From Sediminibacterium goheungense (GTDB lineage: Bacteria > Bacteroidota > Bacteroidia > Chitinophagales > Chitinophagaceae), in the NCBI RefSeq assembly GCF_004361915.1, contig NZ_SNWP01000011.1, forward strand, positions 558,001 through 622,000: a stretch of DNA of 64,000 bases, written 5' to 3'. Below are positions 17,916 to 24,854 of this stretch, piece after piece. Each line of letters starts with the position of its first letter. Position 1 is the first letter of the stretch. The notes under the pieces are model-generated. The model saw only the letters and a list, made by a program, of their open reading frames with translations, ran no database searches and was not told the origin of the DNA. The position numbers were made by a program, and so were the translations under genes.

Positions 17916-18338
17916 TTAGAGCTGATCAGCGATAGCTCCCAGTGTTTTCACCAACTGGTTACTTTCTTTATGTCCTATGATAGAAGCATATTGTTGGTAA
18001 AACGCTGTTACACATTTTTTTAGTTGTGGAAATAATTCTTTTGCTTTGGGTGTGGGATACACATTCGTAATCTTTCCCTCTGTGGTTCTTATAACCAGTT
18101 TTTTTTCTTCCAGTTTTTCCAGCAAACGTGTAATGGTACTGGGGGTTAGCTGCATCTCATCCGATAGCCTGCCAGGTTGTACACCGGGTTCTTCCAATAC
18201 AGCCATCAACACATAACCATGACTGGGAGAAAGGTCTACCTGCTTCCAGTTTTCGATGGCTAATTTCTCTATTTTTCTTGCCAATGCATTGGAAGTAAAA
18301 TAAAGGCATTGATGATATCTGCTATCGGTTGTTTTCAT
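17916..18338 (-). CDS. MarR family transcriptional regulator
   Basis: This 140-residue winged-helix DNA-binding protein is a typical MarR-size dimer. The helix-turn-helix and wing are seen around PGRLSDEMQLTPSTITRLLEKLEEKKLVIR at about residues 54-84. MarR proteins usually repress adjacent stress or efflux genes and release DNA on binding a small ligand or on oxidation. The gene lies 60 bp upstream of the NmrA-like oxidoreductase on the same strand. A palindrome at 18361-18380 overlaps its own promoter region, so autorepression is likely. The ligand cannot be predicted. Confidence 0.92.
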   Translation of the reverse strand: MKTTDSRYHQCLYFTSNALARKIEKLAIENWKQVDLSPSHGYVLMAVLEEPGVQPGRLSDEMQLTPSTITRLLEKLEEKKLVIRTTEGKITNVYPTPKAKELFPQLKKCVTAFYQQYASIIGHKESNQLVKTLGAIADQL

Positions 18339-18360
18339 TCAGGAAGCAAAGCTAAACTAA

Positions 18361-18380
18361 ATATTTGTATATGCAAATAT
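18361..18380. promoter_or_regulatory. Candidate MarR operator, autoregulatory site
   Basis: ATATTTGTATATGCAAATAT has perfect seven-base arms around a TATATG centre, 22 bp upstream of the MarR start. It shares TTTGTATAT with the palindrome in front of the NmrA-like gene. The length and placement fit a MarR dimer site. Confidence 0.6.
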
Positions 18381-18398
18381 ATTTTTACTCCCCTGAAA

Positions 18399-19049
18399 TC
18401 ATTCAAATTGTTTTATCTCATCCGAGGATATATAATGTATACCCTCATCATAATGATGTGCTGCATGTTGCATGGCTTTGGCGATACTGAGTGCCGAAAC
18501 GGGCTGGTATTTTTTGAAGGGCCCCACCAGTAACGGACCTATGATTTTGGCTATCGACATAGCTATTTTTTCACCAACCCTTCTTTCCGCACGTTCACCC
18601 ATAATCAAGGAGGGGCGAAAAATATAGGTGCCAGAAAAATTCAGTGCTTCGATGGCTTTTTCGACCTGCCCTTTTATTTTACTGTAAAAGATAGAGGAAT
18701 CCATGTCTGCCCCAACGGCACTGATCAGCAGGAATCTCTTTGATCCACCCGCTTTTTGCAAGGCAGCCGCTTTTTCAGGATACACAAGGTCTACCTGTCT
18801 GAAAGCGGCCTGTGTTCCTGCTTTTTTTATGGTAGTACCCAAACAACAAAATACGTCATCAGCCTCGATAGCTGTATCCAATTTCTCATAATCCACAACC
18901 AGCTGTATTAATTTGGGATGATCTATTCTTACTCTCTTTCTCACATAAATCGTAACAGATCGATAAAGTGGATCAACCAGTAAGAGTTGAAGCAATACCT
19001 GCCCCGTCAATCCACTGGCACCCAGAATTAAAGCAGTTCTTTGTTTCAT
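18399..19049 (-). CDS. NAD(P)H-binding oxidoreductase, HTATIP2-like
   Basis: The protein is 216 residues from the ATG at 19049. A longer frame from 19100 begins in repeat DNA and delays the Rossmann motif, so the shorter start is better. The nucleotide-binding motif is GASGLTGQVLLQLL near residues 9-22. It has CCLGTTIKKAG and the active-site-like region LLISAVGADMDSSIFYSKIKGQVEKAI, with Tyr and Lys spaced as in atypical short-chain dehydrogenases of the TIP30/HTATIP2 group. The physiological role is unknown. It stands just upstream of the MarR gene on the same strand, with the regulator's candidate operator between them. Confidence 0.85.
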   Translation of the reverse strand: MKQRTALILGASGLTGQVLLQLLLVDPLYRSVTIYVRKRVRIDHPKLIQLVVDYEKLDTAIEADDVFCCLGTTIKKAGTQAAFRQVDLVYPEKAAALQKAGGSKRFLLISAVGADMDSSIFYSKIKGQVEKAIEALNFSGTYIFRPSLIMGERAERRVGEKIAMSIAKIIGPLLVGPFKKYQPVSALSIAKAMQHAAHHYDEGIHYISSDEIKQFE

Positions 19050-19080
19050 ATCGGGGGCTTTGTTTAAAGTTACGGATATT

Positions 19081-19186
19081 AGTGAATGGTGAATGGTCAA
19101 TGGTCAATGGTCAATGGTCAATGGTCAATGGTCAATGACCCATCTAGCCTACTAAATTACTCACTGCTCACTACTCACTACTCACT
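19081..19186. repeat. Heptad inverted repeat with diverged arms, GTCAATG and GTGAGTA units
   Basis: The left side (19081-19138) is GTGAATG twice, then about six tandem GTCAATG units. The reverse complement of the right side (19157-19186) reads GTGAGTA GTGAGTA GTGAGCA GTGAGTA. Both keep the seven-base register, but the unit has changed on one side, so pairing is partial. It fills the gap between the divergent HTATIP2-like and ruvB genes. Confidence 0.75.
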
Positions 19187-19204
19187 TTTTCCTAATTTCG
19201 TCCC

Positions 19205-20239
19205 ATGTCGAACCCGAACCTGAATAGAGATCCGATGAACCTGAGTGCTGCGGAAAAAGAATTTGAGAATGCCATACGACCGGCAGAAATCAATGACTTT
19301 TCTGGTCAGCCACAATTGATTGAGAACCTGGTGATCTTTATTAAAGCTGCCAAATTAAGAGGAGAAGCCCTGGATCATATCTTATTTCATGGTCCTCCGG
19401 GTTTGGGTAAAACAACACTCAGCAGAATTGTCGCGAATGAATTGGGTGTAAATATCAAGGAAACCTCAGGCCCGGTAATTGAAAAACCAGGCGATCTCGC
19501 AGGTTTATTGACTAATCTTCAACCCAATGATGTATTGTTTATAGATGAAATACACCGTTTAAGTACTGTGGTGGAAGAATACCTATATGCTGCTATGGAA
19601 GATTTCAGGATTGATATCATGATTGATTCGGGCCCCAATGCACGCAGTGTACAGATTAACCTGAACCCGTTTACATTGGTAGGTGCTACCACAAGAAGTG
19701 GATTGTTAACGGCACCCTTATTATCCCGCTTTGGTATCAAGTCTCGGTTGGAATATTACCAGGCAGAAACCCTGCAAAAAATTATTGAAAGAAGTGCAGC
19801 CATATTAAATACCGCTATCAAAACAGATGCAGCATTTGAAATAGCGCGAAGAAGCCGTGGTACGCCACGTATCGCCAATGGTTTGCTACGCAGGGTAAGA
19901 GACTTTGCACAGGTATTAAATGATGGAACCATTGACCTGGGTATTACACAGCATGCATTAAAAGCATTGAATGTAGACGAGCACGGACTGGATGAAATGG
20001 ATAATAGAATATTACTTGCCATTATCGATAAATTTAAAGGTGGTCCGGTGGGTTTAACAACGATAGCCACTGCCGTTGGTGAGGAAGCCGGTACGCTGGA
20101 AGAAGTGTATGAACCCTTTTTGATACAGGAAGGATTTTTGCAGCGGACACCAAGAGGTCGGGAAGTAACTGCAAAAGCCTATCTGCATACCAATAGAACT
20201 CAGATAAGAGATGGTCGCCAGTCCGATTTGTTTTCCTGA
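19205..20239 (+). CDS. ruvB: Holliday junction branch migration helicase RuvB
   Basis: This AAA+ motor forms hexamers with RuvA to drive branch migration. The 344-residue length is normal. Walker A is GPPGLGKTT at 63-71 and Walker B is LFIDEIH near 114-120. Sensor motif GATTRSG and the arginine finger region LLSRFG follow. The C-terminal winged helix contains [19 protein letters not shown]. The ATG at 19205 gives the standard N-terminus. The start is only 19 bp after a heptad repeat, so its promoter probably overlaps that repeat. Confidence 0.97.
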   Translation: MSNPNLNRDPMNLSAAEKEFENAIRPAEINDFSGQPQLIENLVIFIKAAKLRGEALDHILFHGPPGLGKTTLSRIVANELGVNIKETSGPVIEKPGDLAGLLTNLQPNDVLFIDEIHRLSTVVEEYLYAAMEDFRIDIMIDSGPNARSVQINLNPFTLVGATTRSGLLTAPLLSRFGIKSRLEYYQAETLQKIIERSAAILNTAIKTDAAFEIARRSRGTPRIANGLLRRVRDFAQVLNDGTIDLGITQHALKALNVDEHGLDEMDNRILLAIIDKFKGGPVGLTTIATAVGEEAGTLEEVYEPFLIQEGFLQRTPRGREVTAKAYLHTNRTQIRDGRQSDLFS

Positions 20240-20401
20240 CCGATAATGGTTTCATGATAAAAGTATTGGGATGTAAGGATAGATTATGATATAGGTATCT
20301 GTATTTATACCTGTTTTTTGAAAATAATTTGCCTTGGACGGAGTTTGGTAATGTGTTTTACTTTTTGTCTTAATTCTGTTAATGAACAGCATTAAGGCAT
20401 T

Positions 20402-20791
20402 ATGCAAAATGAACAATTCAAGTTTGCTTCAATAACCCGTTCCATTATAGGATGTGCCATGGCTGTACATAATCAGTTGGGAAATGGTTTTCAGGAATTA
20501 ATTTATCATAGAGCACTGGCTATTGAAATGACTAAGCAAGGGCTCAGGTTTCAAGATGAGGTTGAAGTAGTTATTTTCTATGATGGCATTGCTATTGGTA
20601 AGCGTCGTGTAGACTTTTTGGTGGAATCTGTTATCCCGGTAGAAATCAAAGCCGTGAAAGAATTGGAGAATATACATCTCGCACAAGCTATTAACTACCT
20701 GAAAGCCTACAAAATGGAAGTTGGGCTGTTAATAAATTTTGGATCCATGCGTCTTCAGTTTCATCGGATTCTTAAACCCAGACTGGGATAG
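20402..20791 (+). CDS. GxxExxY family protein (PDDEXK-like fold)
   Basis: The 129-residue protein belongs to the GxxExxY family, named for the motif seen here as Gly29-Phe-Gln-Glu32-Leu-Ile-Tyr35. The core resembles PD-(D/E)XK nucleases, with Asp71 in RRVDFLVE and Glu81-Ile-Lys83, so nuclease activity is possible but unproven. Such genes occur in many scattered copies in some environmental bacteria. Here the last codons and the stop (CTG GGA TAG) are part of the left arm of a long hairpin (20782-20889). A similar GGGATGTAAGGATAG word lies upstream at about 20268-20282, so the gene may sit between repeat arms. Confidence 0.85.
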   Translation: MQNEQFKFASITRSIIGCAMAVHNQLGNGFQELIYHRALAIEMTKQGLRFQDEVEVVIFYDGIAIGKRRVDFLVESVIPVEIKAVKELENIHLAQAINYLKAYKMEVGLLINFGSMRLQFHRILKPRLG

Positions 20792-20889
20792 AACGGATAA
20801 AATGATATACTATGATGTAAAAAAAATGCATCAGCAAAGCTGATGCATTAAAAATCATAGTTCATCCTCTCATCCATTCTATCCCAGTT
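20782..20889. repeat. Long hairpin of about 50-bp arms after the GxxExxY gene
   Basis: The arms at 20782-20835 and 20839-20889 pair along nearly their full length around an AAA loop. The inner 10 bp (ATGCATCAGC) are perfect, and outer matches include TGGGATAGAA. The arms follow a roughly seven-base rhythm (AGGATGA, ACTATGA). They include the stop of the GxxExxY gene and abut the stop of the response regulator, so the hairpin can terminate both convergent genes. Confidence 0.82.
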
Positions 20890-21586
20890 AGGGAGCTACG
20901 AGTCGGAAGCCATTACCATGAATATTCACGATCTCAATATTAGTATCATCTTTCAGGTACTTGCGTAATTTGGCAATGTACACATCCATACTTCTTCCAT
21001 TAAAATAAGTATCGCTGCCCCATATTTTTTTCAAGGCTCTTTCGCGTGGTAGTAAGTCGTTTTTATGTTCAGCGAGCATTTTCAGCAATTCATTTTCTTT
21101 AGGAGAAAGTGTTTGGGTACTATCTCCATTTTTCAGTTCACGCAATTTGGGATTGAAATGGTATTTACCCAGGTCGAACTCGATATTATCATTGCTCTTG
21201 TTTTCTTCCTCATTGCGTTTCAGGATGGCTCTTATTTTTAATAAGAGTACTTCACTGTCGAAGGGTTTGGTAATATAATCATCCGCACCTAGTTTATATC
21301 CCTGAATGATATCTTCTTTCATGGTTTTGGCACTCAGGAAAAACAAGGGAATATCGGGATCCACATCACGTATTTCTTCCGCCAGTGTAAAGCCATCCAT
21401 ATTGGGCATCATTACATCCAGCAAACAGATATCATATTTCTCACGCTGAAAAGCGGCGAGACCCAGGCGTCCGTCTCGTTCCAGTGTTACATCATAATCG
21501 TTCAGTTCCAGATAGTTCTTTAATACCATACCAAGGTTGGTATCGTCTTCACACAAGAGTATCTTATATTTTTTCTTGTCTTCCAT
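20888..21586 (-). CDS. OmpR/PhoB-type response regulator
   Basis: This 232-residue two-domain transcription factor has a receiver with acidic pocket Glu13-Asp14-Asp15, phosphoacceptor Asp57 in LLDVMM and Lys87 in FLSAKT. The C-terminal OmpR winged helix spans about 130-230, with LSPKENELLKMLAEH and RSMDVYIAKLRKYL. No histidine kinase gene lies next to it, so it is an orphan in this window. The Bacteroidota relatives I recall are often part of essential or envelope-related systems. It converges with the GxxExxY gene across a long hairpin. Confidence 0.94.
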   Translation of the reverse strand: MEDKKKYKILLCEDDTNLGMVLKNYLELNDYDVTLERDGRLGLAAFQREKYDICLLDVMMPNMDGFTLAEEIRDVDPDIPLFFLSAKTMKEDIIQGYKLGADDYITKPFDSEVLLLKIRAILKRNEEENKSNDNIEFDLGKYHFNPKLRELKNGDSTQTLSPKENELLKMLAEHKNDLLPRERALKKIWGSDTYFNGRSMDVYIAKLRKYLKDDTNIEIVNIHGNGFRLVAP

Positions 21587-21713
21587 GGTTCTTTAAAATT
21601 TATGTGAAATAAAGATAATTCACTCCGAGTTAACATCCTACAGCCTGCAATCTTTTGTTAAAAGACTTTACAGATGCAGCTAAATCATTTTCCAGCTAAC
21701 TATTTAGACGTAT

Positions 21714-22661
21714 TTAATGTGATTTTTGGAAACGCTTATCTGTTAAGGTTTTCAAAAAAGCAACAAGATCAGCCTTCTCCTGTTTGCTGAGCCCGATAGG
21801 TACACCCATCGTAGTATCCATATTAATAGGGTTTAATACAAAGGCGCCAGGGTTATTATAATACTCAATTACTTCTTCCAGTGTCTGAAACATCCCATTG
21901 TGCATATAAGGAGCTGTTAGAGCAATATTTCTCAGTCCGGGTGTTTTGAATTTACCGAGGTCCTCTTTCTTACCGGTAATCAGATAACGACCCGAATCAT
22001 TCAGTGCATATCCATCGAACAGACCAATATTCTTAAACTTGTCATCTGTGAAATCGGGGCCTCGGTGACAGTCGAAGCATTTTGTTTTCTCACTGATAAA
22101 TAGCTTTCTGCCTCTTTCTTCAGATTCGGTATAGGCAATCAGATCATCCATGTATGCATCAAACCGGCTGCTGTCCGTTTCAAGCGTACGTTCAAATGCA
22201 GCAAATGCAGCGCCCAGGTTGTAGCTATTGGGAGTGGATTTAAAAATGCGTAAAAATAATTTCCTGTACTCCGCATCAGCATTCAGTCTGGCGACCGCTT
22301 CTTTAATGGGCAGCCCCATTTCATCGGGGTGTGCAATGGGCATTAAAGCCTGTTTTTCGAGTGAAGCTGCACGGCCATCCCAGAAGAAATAAGGTCTGTT
22401 TTTCATATTCAGAACAGAGGGCGTATTTCGGGTGGTGGCCCTTCCTTCAATGCCTTTACTGAAAGCCAGTGTATCTGAAAATCCGAATTCAGGGATATGA
22501 CAACTGGCGCAACTGATACTACGGTCTTTAGATAGAATTTTATCGTTGAATAATTTTTGTCCTAATGCAGCTTTGGTATTTATAGCAGGGGGTGAGGTAT
22601 AAGAAGAAATCATTAGTCCTGAGAGGATGAACAAGATAATGGCCCCGACTGTTTTCTTCAT
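21714..22661 (-). CDS. Di-haem cytochrome c peroxidase (MauG/CcpA family)
   Basis: This exported c-type cytochrome has 315 residues with an N-terminal signal peptide or anchor (KKTVGAIILFILSGLMISS). Two haem-attachment motifs are present, CASCH at 51-55 and CFDCH at 195-199, as in bacterial cytochrome c peroxidases. RNTPSVLNMKNRPYFFWDGR and GKFKTPGLRNIALTAPYMHNG are family signatures. It probably reduces hydrogen peroxide in the periplasm using electrons from the respiratory chain; some relatives instead oxidise substrates, as MauG does. The gene is monocistronic and divergent from the GroES-like gene. Confidence 0.92.
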   Translation of the reverse strand: MKKTVGAIILFILSGLMISSYTSPPAINTKAALGQKLFNDKILSKDRSISCASCHIPEFGFSDTLAFSKGIEGRATTRNTPSVLNMKNRPYFFWDGRAASLEKQALMPIAHPDEMGLPIKEAVARLNADAEYRKLFLRIFKSTPNSYNLGAAFAAFERTLETDSSRFDAYMDDLIAYTESEERGRKLFISEKTKCFDCHRGPDFTDDKFKNIGLFDGYALNDSGRYLITGKKEDLGKFKTPGLRNIALTAPYMHNGMFQTLEEVIEYYNNPGAFVLNPINMDTTMGVPIGLSKQEKADLVAFLKTLTDKRFQKSH

Positions 22662-22740
22662 AATGCAAAAATACTGAAAGTAGCGTTTTGCTGTTTTCTG
22701 TTTTATTTTTGTGGTTCTAAAACAGGATAAAACACTTTTT

Positions 22741-23112
22741 ATGTTGCTGACATCAGATAACAGGTTAAAAAAGCTTATTGTTATTGGAGATCGTGTTTTA
22801 ATACGTCCGTCAAAACCCGACGAACAAACAGCCAGTGGCTTATACCTGCCACCCGGCGTGCAGGAAAAGGAAAAAGTACAACAGGGTCATATTATTAAAA
22901 CGGGTCCGGGTTATGCCATACCCATGCCGGTGGATGATGAGCCCTGGAAATCGGAAGATGAGCAGGTAAAATATGTTCCATTACAGGCAAGAGAAGGCGA
23001 TCTGGCTATTTTTCTGCTCAGTGGTGCCACCGAAGTCATGTATGAGAAGGAGAAATATTTTATTGTACCACAAAGTGCGATACTATTGTTAGAAAGAGAA
23101 GAAGACCTGTGA
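22741..23112 (+). CDS. GroES-like co-chaperone family protein
   Basis: The protein is 123 residues from the ATG at 22741; an upstream GTG would add ten unlikely residues. The Cpn10 fold is seen in LIVIGDRVLIRPSKPDEQTASGLYLPPG, the standard opening with a mobile-loop region, and the domain continues to IVPQSAILLLER. It is longer than GroES (about 95 aa), with extra residues in the middle (PMPVDDEPWKSEDEQVKYVP). No groEL is adjacent. It is therefore a divergent paralogue often seen in Bacteroidota rather than the main GroES. Whether it binds GroEL is unknown. Confidence 0.82.
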   Translation: MLLTSDNRLKKLIVIGDRVLIRPSKPDEQTASGLYLPPGVQEKEKVQQGHIIKTGPGYAIPMPVDDEPWKSEDEQVKYVPLQAREGDLAIFLLSGATEVMYEKEKYFIVPQSAILLLEREEDL

Positions 23113-23114
23113 TG

Positions 23115-23257
23115 TAGCAGATGGCTATTAGCTTATGGCTGATAGCAAATAGTCAATGGCTTATAGCTTAAGTAGCTTAGTTATTTATAGTAACTACCTA
23201 CGCGCTAAATGACTTATATACTATCTGCCATAAGCCATTAACTATACGCCATCAACT
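23115..23257. repeat. Heptad inverted repeat, units GATGGCT/TATGGCT/AATAGTC
   Basis: The left side (23119-23172) reads GATGGCT ATTAGCT TATGGCT GATAGCA AATAGTC. The reverse complement of 23215-23257 reads GATGGCG TATAGTT AATGGCT TATGGCA. The period is seven throughout. It lies between the convergent ends of the GroES-like and HTH genes, and its right arm reaches the HTH stop. Confidence 0.78.
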
Positions 23258-23497
23258 ACAATCATCTCTGTTGAATAACTGCCTGTAGGCATCATCATCC
23301 ATATATTCAAGAATATCGCCGGGTTGGCATTGCAGTACCCTGCAGATTTCTTCCAGCGTAGAAAAACGAATGGCTTTGGCCTTACCACTCTTCAGGATGC
23401 TCATATTGGCAATGGTAATACCCACACGCTCACTCAGTTCTGTGAGGCTCATTTTCCGACGGGCAAGCATAATATCAAGATTTACAACAATGGGCAT
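23252..23497 (-). CDS. Small Cro/C1-type helix-turn-helix regulator
   Basis: The 81-residue protein is almost entirely an HTH_3 domain: LAERR-like opening (LARRKMSLTELSERVG), recognition helix region ITIANMSILKSGKAKAIRF and closing IC-VLQCQPGDILEY. This short form is the YozG-type regulator usually paired with DUF2975 membrane proteins. Its ATG overlaps the stop of the DUF2975 gene by one base (TGATG), so translation is coupled. It may repress its own operon through the inverted repeat at 24770-24800. Confidence 0.9.
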   Translation of the reverse strand: MPIVVNLDIMLARRKMSLTELSERVGITIANMSILKSGKAKAIRFSTLEEICRVLQCQPGDILEYMDDDAYRQLFNRDDCS

Positions 23498-24093
23498 CAG
23501 ATGGTAAGTTCTTGTTCTGTTTTAAGCTTCCATGCTTTGGTGTAAATATCGCTAAAAATAAAGAGGATCACCCCAATCAAACTATTGGGTAACAATGAAT
23601 CCATGGTTCTTACCAATACAAATTCATCATGGGTATATGCCTGAACCAACGATGCTAAATGATTTCTTTGGAAAATGGCAATAAACGTACTGATGAAAAA
23701 GACCATACCTGCATAGAATATGTAGCGGCCGATTTTTTTATGTAAATCATTTTGCTGCATCATGGCTTTCACACAAAGCAGTACCAGCCATGCGAGTACA
23801 GACATACAACAGGCATCGGTGAATTCTTTTGATAAAACCGTTCTTTTCCACCAGCTAAGGTCTTTTATAACAAGTGTACCTTTCAGGTACAGATCGCTGC
23901 CGCCGAATACTTTGAGCGGCTCTTTACTCAATACAGCTTTTGATGAAGGTGTTACGGTAAGCTGGACAAAAGGTTCGTTCTTACTGAATAAGCCGACACC
24001 TGAAATGATGATCACTATGTTTATGATTGCGATGATAAGCAATAGCCATGCACCGATCTGGTAGGTTCTTAATTGTCTGTTAGAAATTGCCAT
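23497..24093 (-). CDS. DUF2975 membrane protein, copy 2
   Basis: The protein is about 198 residues from the ATG at 24093, with four predicted membrane helices (about 11-34, 97-118, 127-147, 170-192) and an extracytoplasmic loop after the first. The DUF2975 hallmark is the alternation of helices ending in FSDIYTKAWKLKTEQELTI, a C-terminal stretch nearly shared with its upstream neighbour (ends in EQQLTI). The function of DUF2975 is unknown. Its stop overlaps the HTH start, so the three genes form one operon. The two DUF2975 genes look like an old tandem duplication. Confidence 0.82.
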   Translation of the reverse strand: MAISNRQLRTYQIGAWLLLIIAIINIVIIISGVGLFSKNEPFVQLTVTPSSKAVLSKEPLKVFGGSDLYLKGTLVIKDLSWWKRTVLSKEFTDACCMSVLAWLVLLCVKAMMQQNDLHKKIGRYIFYAGMVFFISTFIAIFQRNHLASLVQAYTHDEFVLVRTMDSLLPNSLIGVILFIFSDIYTKAWKLKTEQELTI

Positions 24094-24103
24094 GCTGAAA
24101 GAA

Positions 24104-24739
24104 TTAAATAGTGAGTTGTTGTTCCTGTTTAAGACGAAATGCATTTTTATACACCCTTCCAATCCACAATACCGTTAAGCCTAACCAGAAGGGTACCGGG
24201 ATGAACATAAAACTGTTTTTTTGATAGATGAACTGGTTATTGGTAAGTCTGCTTACCTCTGGTACAGTAAAGTAGAAAATACGTAGCAGGTCTAATAACC
24301 AGAAAATAATCAATGCAAAGCCAATGGCTCTGATCGAAGGACTGATATCTTTCTGAAAGAGTACACTACTATGAATATGCGGTAATAAACGAAGTACGAG
24401 TATGGACATGGTAATGATAAGCAGACAATTCAATACATCCATTTCAAGTAAACTAACCGGTAGCAGGATTTTTTGTGTAAGTGTAGGATGTGTAATTTCT
24501 AACTTGCCCGATAACCTGATCATATTCTCACCATAATTGGCAAAGCTGCTATCATAGTTCGGATAATTAAAGCCGGGTTGTACGGGTACACTGATCGAAT
24601 CATCTCCAATCATCAAAGCAATGATCATGGTGAGGCAAAGAATGATAAATGTCCAGGCTCCCAATTTTATGCGGGTAAACATCGCTTTCTCTTTCAGGGA
24701 ATAATATTTACCAATCGGCGGGATGAATTTGCGTGTCAT
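24104..24739 (-). CDS. DUF2975 membrane protein, copy 1
   Basis: This is a 211-residue four-helix membrane protein, first gene of the three-gene DUF2975 - DUF2975 - HTH operon. Helices lie at about 27-45, 95-113, 130-150 and 182-200. The C-terminus YKNAFRLKQEQQLTI mirrors that of the next gene, 11 bp downstream. A second ATG at 24682 would remove 19 residues and is a possible alternative start. An inverted repeat with 10-bp arms lies 31-61 bp upstream of the start codon. A role in sensing or modulating the paired HTH regulator is inferred only from gene pairing. Confidence 0.8.
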   Translation of the reverse strand: MTRKFIPPIGKYYSLKEKAMFTRIKLGAWTFIILCLTMIIALMIGDDSISVPVQPGFNYPNYDSSFANYGENMIRLSGKLEITHPTLTQKILLPVSLLEMDVLNCLLIITMSILVLRLLPHIHSSVLFQKDISPSIRAIGFALIIFWLLDLLRIFYFTVPEVSRLTNNQFIYQKNSFMFIPVPFWLGLTVLWIGRVYKNAFRLKQEQQLTI

Positions 24740-24769
24740 AGGCGTTTCTATACCCGAAATAATGAATAA

Positions 24770-24800
24770 TTATTGATAAACAGTAAATAATTATCAATAA
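24770..24800. promoter_or_regulatory. Inverted repeat, candidate operator in the divergent promoter
   Basis: TTATTGATAA (24770-24779) and TTATCAATAA (24791-24800) are perfect ten-base arms around an 11-base AT-rich spacer. The site lies between the DUF2975/HTH operon and the HerA-like gene, so a regulator bound here could affect both. The HTH protein of the operon is the obvious candidate. Confidence 0.5.
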
Positions 24801-24854
24801 ATATTTTTATTTCCCTTGTATACTTCTCTTAATTTGGTTGCTTAAATACGATGT

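Noticed and set aside
24828..24837. CTTAATTTGG boxes before the HerA-like and 51283 genes as Bacteroidota promoters
   Set aside because: They resemble the TAnnTTTG box but miss a base, and I found no -33 TTTG at the right spacing.
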